From DATAQC01 sp039649175 (GTDB taxonomy: Bacteria; Actinomycetota; Acidimicrobiia; Acidimicrobiales; AC-14), in NCBI GenBank assembly GCA_039649175.1, contig JBBWZS010000157.1, positions 1 through 25,864 on the forward strand: a stretch of DNA of 25,864 nt. The letters are read 5' to 3'. Under the pieces are notes generated by a model. It searched no databases. It was given only the letters and a program-made list of their open reading frames with translations, and had not been told where the DNA came from. The position numbers and the translations under genes were made by a program. The first letter of the stretch is position 1. Every line of letters begins with the position of its first letter. Shown here one piece after another: positions 1 to 6,786 of this stretch.

Positions 1-659
1 GCCACCAGCACGATGTCGAGGGGGAGGCGGATCTTGTAGCCCCGCACCTGGATGTCGCGCTCCTCCAACACGTTGAGCAGGCCGACCTGGATGCGCTCGG
101 CCAGGTCGGGCAGCTCGTTGATGGCGAAGATGCCCCGGTTGGTGCGTGGGACCAGACCGTAGTGCAGGGTCAGCTCGTCGGACAGGTACCGGCCCTCGGC
201 CACCTTGATGGGGTCGACCTCGCCGATGAGGTCGGCGATGGAGGTGTCGGGCGTGGCCAGCTTCTCGCCGAAGCGGGCACTGCGGTGGACCCACGCCACG
301 GGCGTGTCGTCGCCGTGCTCGCCCACCAGGTCGCGGGCGTGGCGAGAGACGGGCCGGTAGGGGTCGTCGTTGATCTCCGAGCCGGCCACCACCGGCATCC
401 ACTCGTCGAGGAGCTCGGTGATCGACCGGATGATGCGCGTCTTGGCCTGACCGCGCTCGCCCAGGAACACGATGTCGTGGCCGGCCAGCAAGGCGTTCTC
501 CAGCTGGGGCAGCACGGTGTGGTCGTAGCCCAGGACGCCCCCGACCACCGGCTGACCGGCGGCGATGCGGGCGGCGGCATTGCGCCGCAGCTCTTCGGAG
601 ACCGGGACCGACGTCCATCCCGACGCTTTGAGCTGGCCCAGAGTTGCCGGTCGCGACAT
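1..659 (-). CDS. Magnesium-chelatase-like AAA ATPase, N-terminal part (runs off left edge)
   Basis: Reading the minus strand from ATG at 659 gives 219 open codons to the window edge, so only the N-terminal part is present. Residues of the type LGYDHTVLPQLENALLAGHD are followed by a P-loop GERGQAKTR, a Walker-B-like GIFAINELPDL, and an AERIQVGLLNVLEERDIQVRG stretch, all typical of the ChlI/BchI-like MoxR-class AAA proteins. The overall pattern resembles the mycobacterial protein annotated as possible magnesium chelatase Rv0958; that match is from memory. The P-loop has Ala where the second Gly is usual, and Walker B reads NE rather than DE. These ATPases generally pair with a VWA-domain protein in chaperone-like or metal-insertion roles; a true chelatase function is not shown here. 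The partner would lie beyond the left edge. It diverges from the lipoprotein gene at 684. Confidence 0.85.
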   Translation of the reverse strand, partial: MSRPATLGQLKASGWTSVPVSEELRRNAAARIAAGQPVVGGVLGYDHTVLPQLENALLAGHDIVFLGERGQAKTRIIRSITELLDEWMPVVAGSEINDDPYRPVSRHARDLVGEHGDDTPVAWVHRSARFGEKLATPDTSIADLIGEVDPIKVAEGRYLSDELTLHYGLVPRTNRGIFAINELPDLAERIQVGLLNVLEERDIQVRGYKIRLPLDIVLV

Positions 660-666
660 CGCCGCC

Positions 667-676
667 AACCTAGTCT
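667..676. promoter_or_regulatory. Overlapping divergent -10 boxes (bidirectional promoter candidate)
   Basis: Only 24 bases separate the two divergent start codons (659 minus, 684 plus). On the plus strand TAGTCT (671-676) lies 7 bases before ATG 684. On the minus strand TAGGTT (672 down to 667) lies 7 bases before ATG 659. The two boxes share the central CTAG (670-673). No ribosome binding site fits in either leader, so both transcripts would be leaderless. No convincing -35 box was seen on either side. Confidence 0.45.
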
Positions 677-683
677 TGGCCCG

Positions 684-1454
684 ATGCCACGTTTCGTCAC
701 GCCGGCGCCTCTGAGGCCCGTCCGCGCCGCCCTGGTGATGACCGCCGTCCTCCTGGCCTCGGTGGTCGCCGGGTGCTCGGGATCGGGCTCGGGTTCGTCG
801 TCCGGAGAGGGGGCCCAGGACCCGGTACTCGTGCCCGGCCCGGGCCAGGAGTTCGTCACCGGCGACGTGGCCCACTTCGTCGCCGACGACGCCCAGTGGG
901 CCAAGCCACTGGCCGCGCCGTTCACCTTGACGGCCGTCGAACGGGGCACGGCCAACGCCACCATCGAGAACGCCCTGGTCGACGGGAAGCGCACCACCAT
1001 CTCGTGGCCGTCGGGCACCCCGCTGCCCATCACCGGCACCGGCGGGCTCGAGCTCGGTCCCGTCCATGTCGACGTGGACGCCGGCGGGGCCACCTGGGCC
1101 CTCGACGGGGGGGAACGCTCCTTCGTGCCCGGCGACTACCAGGCGGCCGCCTCCGTCGCCGTCGGCACCGGCGGCATCGCCACGCCGCGTGACTCGGTGG
1201 CCTTCCACGCCGACGAGCGGACCGTGCTCACCAGCCGGGGAGGCGCCGTCGTGCACGTCGATCCCGAGACCCTCGAGCTCACCGGCCCGGGCAAGATCTC
1301 GGTGTCGGGGACCCTGCAGGTACAGAGCCCCAGCTCGACCCGCCGGTCCACAACGGTGACCTTCGGGCCCGGGCCCTTCAAGATCACCCTCACCCCGGGA
1401 GGCACGGGCGTCGCCGTGAACGCCGTCCTCCAGGGCAAGGCCACCGCCTCCTGA
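684..1454 (+). CDS. Secreted lipoprotein of unknown function
   Basis: 256 residues. An arginine-containing N-terminus and a hydrophobic stretch (about 15-29) end in a lipobox VAGC with Cys31, followed by a Gly/Ser-rich linker, so this should be a membrane-anchored lipoprotein. The rest has alternating beta-strand-like patterns (for example VHVDVDAGG and FGPGPFKITLTPGG) and no motif I recognise. ATG 684 was chosen because the signal peptide begins there; the open frame reaches back to 162, but that extension overlaps the opposite-strand ATPase and does not look like protein. The stop is 43 bases before sdhA, so read-through into sdhAB is possible. Function unknown. Confidence 0.75.
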   Translation: MPRFVTPAPLRPVRAALVMTAVLLASVVAGCSGSGSGSSSGEGAQDPVLVPGPGQEFVTGDVAHFVADDAQWAKPLAAPFTLTAVERGTANATIENALVDGKRTTISWPSGTPLPITGTGGLELGPVHVDVDAGGATWALDGGERSFVPGDYQAAASVAVGTGGIATPRDSVAFHADERTVLTSRGGAVVHVDPETLELTGPGKISVSGTLQVQSPSSTRRSTTVTFGPGPFKITLTPGGTGVAVNAVLQGKATAS

Positions 1455-1497
1455 CGGTCGGTTCCCCGAGTACGGCGATCGGTGCCAGGATCGGGGG

Positions 1498-3258
1498 GTG
1501 GAGGTTCACCGGCACACCTACGACGCAGTCATCGTGGGAGCGGGCGGAGCGGGCCTACGAGCGGCGATCGAAGTGGCCGGGAAGTGCCGTACCGCGGTGC
1601 TCACCAAGCTCTACCCCACGCGGTCGCACACCGGCGCCGCCCAGGGGGGGATGTGCGCGGCGCTGGCCAACGTGGAGGAGGACTCCTGGGAGTGGCACGC
1701 CTTCGACACGGTGAAGGGGGGCGACTACCTGGTCGACCAGCAGGCGGCCCAGATCATGTGCCGGGAGGCAGTCGACGCCGTCATCGAGCTCGAACACCTG
1801 GGCCTGCCGTTCAACCGCACGCCCGAGGGCCGCATCGACCAGCGCCGCTTCGGCGGCCACACCCGCAACCACGGCGAGGCGCCGGTACGCCGGGCCTGCT
1901 TCGCCGCCGACCGCACCGGCCACATGATCCTCCAGACCCTGTTCCAGCAGTGCGTGGCCCGCGACGTCGCGTTCTTCAACGAGTTCCAGGTGCTCGACGT
2001 GGCCTTCGCCGGCGGCGGCGACGCCGGCCCCGACGCACCTGTCTCCGGGGTGGTCGCCTACGAGCTGGCCACCGGCGACCTCCACCTGTTCGAGTGCAAG
2101 GCCGCCCTGTTCGCCACCGGCGGCTTCGGCAAGATGTTCAAGGTCTCGTCCAACGCCCACACCCTCACCGGCGACGGCCCCGGCCTGCTCAACCGCCGGG
2201 GCGTGCCCATGCAGGACATGGAGTTCTTCCAGTTCCACCCGACGGGCATCTACAAGCTCGGCATCCTGCTCTCCGAGGCGGCCCGGGGCGAAGGCGGCAT
2301 CCTGCGCAACGCCGACGGCGAGCGCTTCATGGAGCGCTACGCCCCGACGGTCAAGGACCTGGCCCCGCGCGACATGGTGAGCCGGGCCATCCTCACCGAG
2401 ATCCGCCAAGGCCGCGGGTGCGGCGACAAGAAGGACTTCGTCCACCTCGACCTCACTCACCTGCCCCCCGAGCAGATCGACGCCAAGCTGCCCGACATCA
2501 CCGAGTTCGTGCGCACCTACCTGGGCATCGAGCCCAAGACCGACCTCATCCCCATCCAGCCCACGGCCCACTACGCCATGGGCGGCATCCCCACCAACGT
2601 GTCGGCCGAGGTGGTCCTCGACGCCGCCGGCACCGTCGTCCCCGGGCTCTACGCCGCCGGTGAGTGCGCATGCGTGTCGGTGCACGGGGCCAACCGTCTG
2701 GGCACCAACTCACTGCTCGACATCGTGGTGTTCGGTCGCCGGGGCGGCGCTGCCATGGCCGAGTTCGTGGCCGGCGCCGACCAACCGGAACTGCCCGACG
2801 ACGCCGTCGACATCTCCCGGGCGCTGGTCTCCGATCTCCTGGGTCGTCCCGAGAGTCAGAACGTGGCCGACATCCGCGACGAGTTGCAGACGGAGATGAC
2901 CGCCAATGCCTCGGTCTTCCGCACCGAGGAGAGCCTGCAGTCGGTCCGGGCCACGGTGGCCGGTCTCCAGGCCCGCTACCGGCAGGCCTCGGTGTCCGAC
3001 CAGGGCATGCGCTTCAACTACGCCCTCACCGAGGCCCTGGAGTTGGGCTTCCTGCTCGACCTGGCCGACACGGTGGCGGCCAGCGCCCTGGCCCGCACCG
3101 AGAGCCGGGGTGCCCACTCGCGCGACGACCACCCCCTGCGCGATGACGCCAACTGGATGCGCCACACCCTGGCCTGGCGGGAGGCGGGTGGCGCCGTCCG
3201 CCTGGGCTACAAGGCGGTCGAGGAAGGGCCCTACCTGCCCATGGAACGGAAGTACTGA
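1498..3258 (+). CDS. sdhA: Succinate dehydrogenase flavoprotein subunit
   Basis: 586 residues, full length for the family. It oxidises succinate to fumarate in the TCA cycle, passing electrons to SdhB. Visible features: the FAD Rossmann motif GAGGAGLRAA (about 14-23), the flavinylation motif SHTGAAQGG with His44 as the expected covalent FAD site, the substrate region QFHPTGIYKLG, RDMVSRAI with the catalytic-type arginine, PTAHYAMGG, and HGANRLGTNSLLD near the C-terminal part of the FAD domain, followed by a helical domain ending LPMERKY. GTG 1498 is the start; CAGGAT (1486-1491) lies 6 bases upstream and no clear ribosome binding site is seen. sdhB follows after one base. No membrane anchor gene precedes it: the upstream gene is a lipoprotein. 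Confidence 0.97.
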   Translation: MEVHRHTYDAVIVGAGGAGLRAAIEVAGKCRTAVLTKLYPTRSHTGAAQGGMCAALANVEEDSWEWHAFDTVKGGDYLVDQQAAQIMCREAVDAVIELEHLGLPFNRTPEGRIDQRRFGGHTRNHGEAPVRRACFAADRTGHMILQTLFQQCVARDVAFFNEFQVLDVAFAGGGDAGPDAPVSGVVAYELATGDLHLFECKAALFATGGFGKMFKVSSNAHTLTGDGPGLLNRRGVPMQDMEFFQFHPTGIYKLGILLSEAARGEGGILRNADGERFMERYAPTVKDLAPRDMVSRAILTEIRQGRGCGDKKDFVHLDLTHLPPEQIDAKLPDITEFVRTYLGIEPKTDLIPIQPTAHYAMGGIPTNVSAEVVLDAAGTVVPGLYAAGECACVSVHGANRLGTNSLLDIVVFGRRGGAAMAEFVAGADQPELPDDAVDISRALVSDLLGRPESQNVADIRDELQTEMTANASVFRTEESLQSVRATVAGLQARYRQASVSDQGMRFNYALTEALELGFLLDLADTVAASALARTESRGAHSRDDHPLRDDANWMRHTLAWREAGGAVRLGYKAVEEGPYLPMERKY

Positions 3259-3259
3259 C

Positions 3260-3961
3260 GTGGCGGTGAACGTCGACCTGCGCATCAAGCGGTTCGACCC
3301 CGACCGTGACGACAAGCCCCATTGGGAGACCTACCGGGTCGAGGTCGAAGAGACCGACCGGGTGCTCGACGCGCTCCATCAGGTGCGGTGGCACCACGAC
3401 TCGACGCTGGGGTTCCGGCGCTCGTGCGCCCATGGCGTGTGCGGCTCCGATGCCATGGTGATCAACGGCTCCAACCGCCTGGCGTGCGTGCTGCTCATCA
3501 GTGACGTGGGCCACAGCATCAACGTCGAGCCGCTCCGGGGGTTGCCGGTGCTCAAGGACCTCATCGTCGACATGGAGCCGTTCTTCGAGCAGTACAAGGC
3601 GGTCAAGCCGTGGTTGGTGAACGACGACGATCCCGGCGACCGCGAGCGCCTCCAGAGCCCGGCCGACCGGGCCCGGTTCGACGACACCACCAAGTGCATC
3701 CTGTGCGCGGCGTGCACCACGTCGTGCCCGGTCTTCTGGGCCAACGACTCCTACGTGGGCCCGGCGGCCATCGTCAACGCCCACCGCTTCGTGTACGACT
3801 CGCGCGACCAGGCCGGCGCCGAGCGCCTGGAGATCCTCGACGACCGGTCGGGCACGTGGGCCTGCCGCACCGCCTTCAACTGCACCGATGCCTGTCCCCG
3901 GGGCATCAAGGTCACCCAGGCCATCGAAGACGTCAAGCGGTCGCTGCTGCGGGGCGAGTAG
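3260..3961 (+). CDS. sdhB: Succinate dehydrogenase iron-sulfur subunit
   Basis: 233 residues from GTG 3260, one base after the sdhA stop, so the pair is translationally coupled; GTG 3266 is an in-frame alternative. SdhB carries electrons from the SdhA flavin to quinone. The [2Fe-2S] ligands are Cys56, Cys61, Asp64 and Cys76, where Asp replaces Cys as in E. coli SdhB. The [4Fe-4S] ligands are Cys146, Cys149, Cys152 and Cys212, and the [3Fe-4S] ligands are Cys156, Cys202 and Cys208. All are present with normal spacing. The protein has no membrane segment, so it needs SdhC/SdhD or another anchor, and none is encoded on either side within the window. Confidence 0.97.
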   Translation: MAVNVDLRIKRFDPDRDDKPHWETYRVEVEETDRVLDALHQVRWHHDSTLGFRRSCAHGVCGSDAMVINGSNRLACVLLISDVGHSINVEPLRGLPVLKDLIVDMEPFFEQYKAVKPWLVNDDDPGDRERLQSPADRARFDDTTKCILCAACTTSCPVFWANDSYVGPAAIVNAHRFVYDSRDQAGAERLEILDDRSGTWACRTAFNCTDACPRGIKVTQAIEDVKRSLLRGE

Positions 3962-4027
3962 GCCCGCCTCGCCCAAGTCGGCTTGGAGCGACGAGCGGCG
4001 GGGTAAGACGAACGTCGTCACCCTCTT

Positions 4028-4043
4028 CACCCGCGCGCGGGTG
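4028..4043. repeat. Perfect 16-base palindrome upstream of the antiporter gene
   Basis: CACCCGCG followed directly by CGCGGGTG in the 105-base gap between sdhB and the antiporter, 23 bases before GTG 4067. A weaker inverted repeat, GACGA-ACG-TCGTC, lies just upstream (about 4008-4020). There is no T-tract, so a Rho-independent terminator is unlikely; an operator or a leader hairpin is possible. GC-rich DNA makes such palindromes easier to find by chance. Confidence 0.35.
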
Positions 4044-4066
4044 CTCCCGGAAGGTCCCCCCATCTC

Positions 4067-6235
4067 GTGACTGAAGTGTTGGCGATCGTCAAACCCCTCG
4101 CCGAGCACGAGCTGTACCTGTTCCTGCTCCAGTTCTTCCTGCTCCTCGTGACCGCGCGCGTCCTCGGGCAGGTCGCCACCAAGTTCGGCCTGCCCTCGGT
4201 GGTGGGTGAGCTGCTGGCCGGGTTCTTCCTCGGCCCCAGCCTGCTGGGCACCGTGTCCCCCGGCCTGTTCAACGACATCTTCCCCCAGACACCCGAACAG
4301 GTACACCTGCTCGAGATCGTGTCCTGGCTGGGCGTGATCATGCTGTTGATCCTCACCGGGCTGGAGACCGATGTCGGGCTGATCGCCCGCAAGGGCAAGG
4401 GTGCAGCGGCCATCTCCCTCGGCGGGATCGCCGTCCCTTTCGGCCTGGGCTTCGGGCTCGGGTTCCTCCTGCCGTCGGACTTCGTGGCCGACCCGAGCAA
4501 GCGCCTGGTGTTCGCCCTGTTCATCGGCACGGCCATGAGCATCTCCGCCATCCCCGTCATCGCCAAGGTCTTGATGGAGATGAAGATCATCCGCCGCGAC
4601 ATCGGCCAGATCACTCTGGCCGCGGGCATGATCGACGACACCATCGGGTGGATCCTGTTGTCGGTGGTGGCCGGCCTGGCCAGCAGCGGCACCGTCAACC
4701 CCCTCACCGCCGGGCGTTCGATCGTGTCGGTCCTTGGCGTCCTGATCGTGAGCTACACCCTGGGGCGCAAGGGAGTCTCGATCCTCCTCCGCGTCCTCGA
4801 CAACCATGTCGGCGGCGACATGGTCAAGATCACCGCGCTGATGGCGCTGGCCCTGGCGTTCGGCGCCGTCACCCAGGAGTTGAAGCTGGAAGCCGTGCTG
4901 GGGGCGTTCATCGCCGGGATCCTCGTCGGCCAGGTGAAGCGCTTCGACGAGCGGGCCCGCCACATCTTCGAACAGGTCGCCCTGGGCGTGTTCGCACCGG
5001 TGTTCTTCGCCGCCTCCGGCCTGCGCGTCGACCTGGGCAAGCTGGCCGCGCCCAAGGTGCTGGGCGTGGGACTGGTCGTGCTCGGCATCGCCATCGTGGG
5101 CAAGTTCGTCGGCGCCTACGCGGGAGCGCGCGCCAGCCGGCTCGGGCACTGGGAGGCCCTGTCTCTCGGGGCGGGTATGAACGCCAGGGGGGCCATGGAG
5201 ATCATCGTGGCCACCGTGGGGCTCAGCCGGGGGATCCTCACGCCCGAGATGTACTCGATCATCCTCATGGTCGCCATCGTGACGTCGCTGATGGCGCCGC
5301 CCACCCTGCGCTGGACCCTCGGCCACGTCGAGCCCACCGACGAGGAGAAGGCCCGGCTCGAGTCCGAGGACAGGCGCCGGGAGAGCTTCGTGGCCAACCT
5401 CAAGCGGGTGCTGCTGCCGGTGCGCAACCAGGGCGAGTCCGACACCGCCGCCAAGGTCGTGGGCCTGTTGGTGGCCGAGGAGGACGTGGAGGTGACCTCC
5501 CTCTACCTGCAAGCGGACGGCGCCACCGACAGGGGCGATGTCAGGGAGGCCAAGGAGGGCATCGAGGCCCAGATCGGTGGCGGCGCGCGCACCGTGGTGA
5601 AGAAGGACAAGACGGGGCCCTCCGACGTGATCGTGGCCGAGGCCCAGAAGGGCTACGACCTGCTCGTGCTCACCGCCGTCGAACGGCGTCCCAGCGCCGA
5701 GGGCTCGATGTTCGAGCGGTACGTCGACAACGTCATCCAGGAGTCACCGTGTTCGTTGCTGGTGCTGAGCCTGCCCGACGGGGACGACCACGACACTCGC
5801 CTCGATCGGCTCCCCGGCAGCCACATCCTGGTGCCGACGTCGGGAAGCGAGAGCGACCGCTACGCCGCCGAGGTGGCCTTCGCCATGGCCGCCGGCCACG
5901 AGACCGTCGTCGATGTCGTGCACGTGGTGAGCGGCCCCCAGCACACCAGCCGCATGGGCGGTGGCGAGGCCATCATGCACGCCGTGGAGATCGGCGAGGA
6001 CGTGGTGGCCAAGATGGCCGAGTTGGGCCGCTCCATGGGGGCGAGGGTGGAGACCGACGTACTGGTCGCCGACCATCCCGAGAACGCCATCGTGGAGCGG
6101 GCAGGGCGGCGGGCCGACCTGGTGGTGCTGGCCAGCAGCCGCAAGCCCGTCACCCAGCGGGCGTTCTTCGGCCACCGTATCGACTACGTCGTCGGCAACT
6201 CGCCCTGCCCGGTCATCGTCGTCAGCGCCCGCTGA
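4067..6235 (+). CDS. CPA2-family cation/proton antiporter with C-terminal USP domains
   Basis: 722 residues. Roughly 1-410 is a polytopic membrane domain of the Na+/H+ exchanger type: GELLAGFFLGPSLLG early on, LILTGLETDV, FIGTAMSISAIPVIAKVL, and AGMIDDTIGW with the paired Asp190-Asp191 characteristic of CPA2 antiporters, then GAFIAGILVG and SLGAGMNARGAMEIIVATVGL. About 430-570 and 575-722 resemble two tandem universal-stress-protein folds; the last ends YVVGNSPCPVIVVSAR. The glycines of the USP ATP-binding motif are mostly lost in that C-terminal copy (SSRKPVTQRAFFGHR), so it may sense something else or only play a structural role. GTG 4067 is the likely start. The transported ion cannot be told from sequence. 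A PsiE-like gene starts 10 bases downstream. Confidence 0.92.
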   Translation: MTEVLAIVKPLAEHELYLFLLQFFLLLVTARVLGQVATKFGLPSVVGELLAGFFLGPSLLGTVSPGLFNDIFPQTPEQVHLLEIVSWLGVIMLLILTGLETDVGLIARKGKGAAAISLGGIAVPFGLGFGLGFLLPSDFVADPSKRLVFALFIGTAMSISAIPVIAKVLMEMKIIRRDIGQITLAAGMIDDTIGWILLSVVAGLASSGTVNPLTAGRSIVSVLGVLIVSYTLGRKGVSILLRVLDNHVGGDMVKITALMALALAFGAVTQELKLEAVLGAFIAGILVGQVKRFDERARHIFEQVALGVFAPVFFAASGLRVDLGKLAAPKVLGVGLVVLGIAIVGKFVGAYAGARASRLGHWEALSLGAGMNARGAMEIIVATVGLSRGILTPEMYSIILMVAIVTSLMAPPTLRWTLGHVEPTDEEKARLESEDRRRESFVANLKRVLLPVRNQGESDTAAKVVGLLVAEEDVEVTSLYLQADGATDRGDVREAKEGIEAQIGGGARTVVKKDKTGPSDVIVAEAQKGYDLLVLTAVERRPSAEGSMFERYVDNVIQESPCSLLVLSLPDGDDHDTRLDRLPGSHILVPTSGSESDRYAAEVAFAMAAGHETVVDVVHVVSGPQHTSRMGGGEAIMHAVEIGEDVVAKMAELGRSMGARVETDVLVADHPENAIVERAGRRADLVVLASSRKPVTQRAFFGHRIDYVVGNSPCPVIVVSAR

Positions 6236-6245
6236 GCACCCCGCC

Positions 6246-6779
6246 GTGGCCGACCACGATCGTGACCCTTCCGTGCCCGACGCCGACGACGATCGCTCGG
6301 TCTCCAAGGAGGAGCGGGCCGCCCAGCGCCAGGACATCATCGCGGCAACCACGACCCGCGGCCTGCACATCGCCGAGGACGTGATCTACGCGCTCACCGC
6401 CCTGCTGCTCACCACCGGGGCACTGGTGGTCCTCGGCCAGGCCGTGTACCGGTTCTCCTCCGATGCATCCGGCGGCATCATCAACGCCGTCGAGGCCACG
6501 CTCAACTCCTTGCTCATCGTGTTCATCCTGGTGGAGCTGCTGAGCGCCGTGCGCTCGGCCATCACCGAGCACAAGTTGATCGCCGAGCCCTTCCTTCTCG
6601 TCGGCATGCTGGCCGCCATCAAGGAGATGGTGGTGGAGGCGACCTTTCGCCTCACCACCGAGAAGACGTCCGACGCCATGTTGAAGATCGGCGTGCTGGC
6701 CGGCGTGGTCGTGGCCCTGGCCGTGGCCACCCTCATCATGCGCCGGCGCGAACGGGAGCCCGAGGAACACCCCGAGTGA
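6246..6779 (+). CDS. PsiE-like small membrane protein
   Basis: 177 residues from GTG 6246, 10 bases after the antiporter stop, so probably cotranscribed with it. A charged, Asp-rich N-terminus (1-50) precedes about four hydrophobic helices: around VIYALTALLLTTGALVVLGQAV, LNSLLIVFILVELLSAV, PFLLVGMLAAIKEMVVEA and IGVLAGVVVALAVATLIM, then a basic/acidic tail. This layout fits the phosphate-starvation-inducible PsiE family, whose biochemical role is unknown. The start is uncertain because no ribosome binding site is visible; the region before 6246 belongs to the antiporter gene in another frame. Confidence 0.75.
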   Translation: MADHDRDPSVPDADDDRSVSKEERAAQRQDIIAATTTRGLHIAEDVIYALTALLLTTGALVVLGQAVYRFSSDASGGIINAVEATLNSLLIVFILVELLSAVRSAITEHKLIAEPFLLVGMLAAIKEMVVEATFRLTTEKTSDAMLKIGVLAGVVVALAVATLIMRRREREPEEHPE

Positions 6780-6786
6780 CGGGGCG

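Noticed and set aside
162..683. N-terminal extension of the lipoprotein frame
   Set aside because: It overlaps the opposite-strand ATPase gene, and the signal peptide begins at 684.
3026..5512. 828-codon open frame antisense to sdhA, sdhB and the antiporter gene
   Set aside because: It lies opposite three clear genes, is rich in His, Gln, Gly and Asp as expected from the reverse frame of GC-rich codons, and has no recognisable domain.
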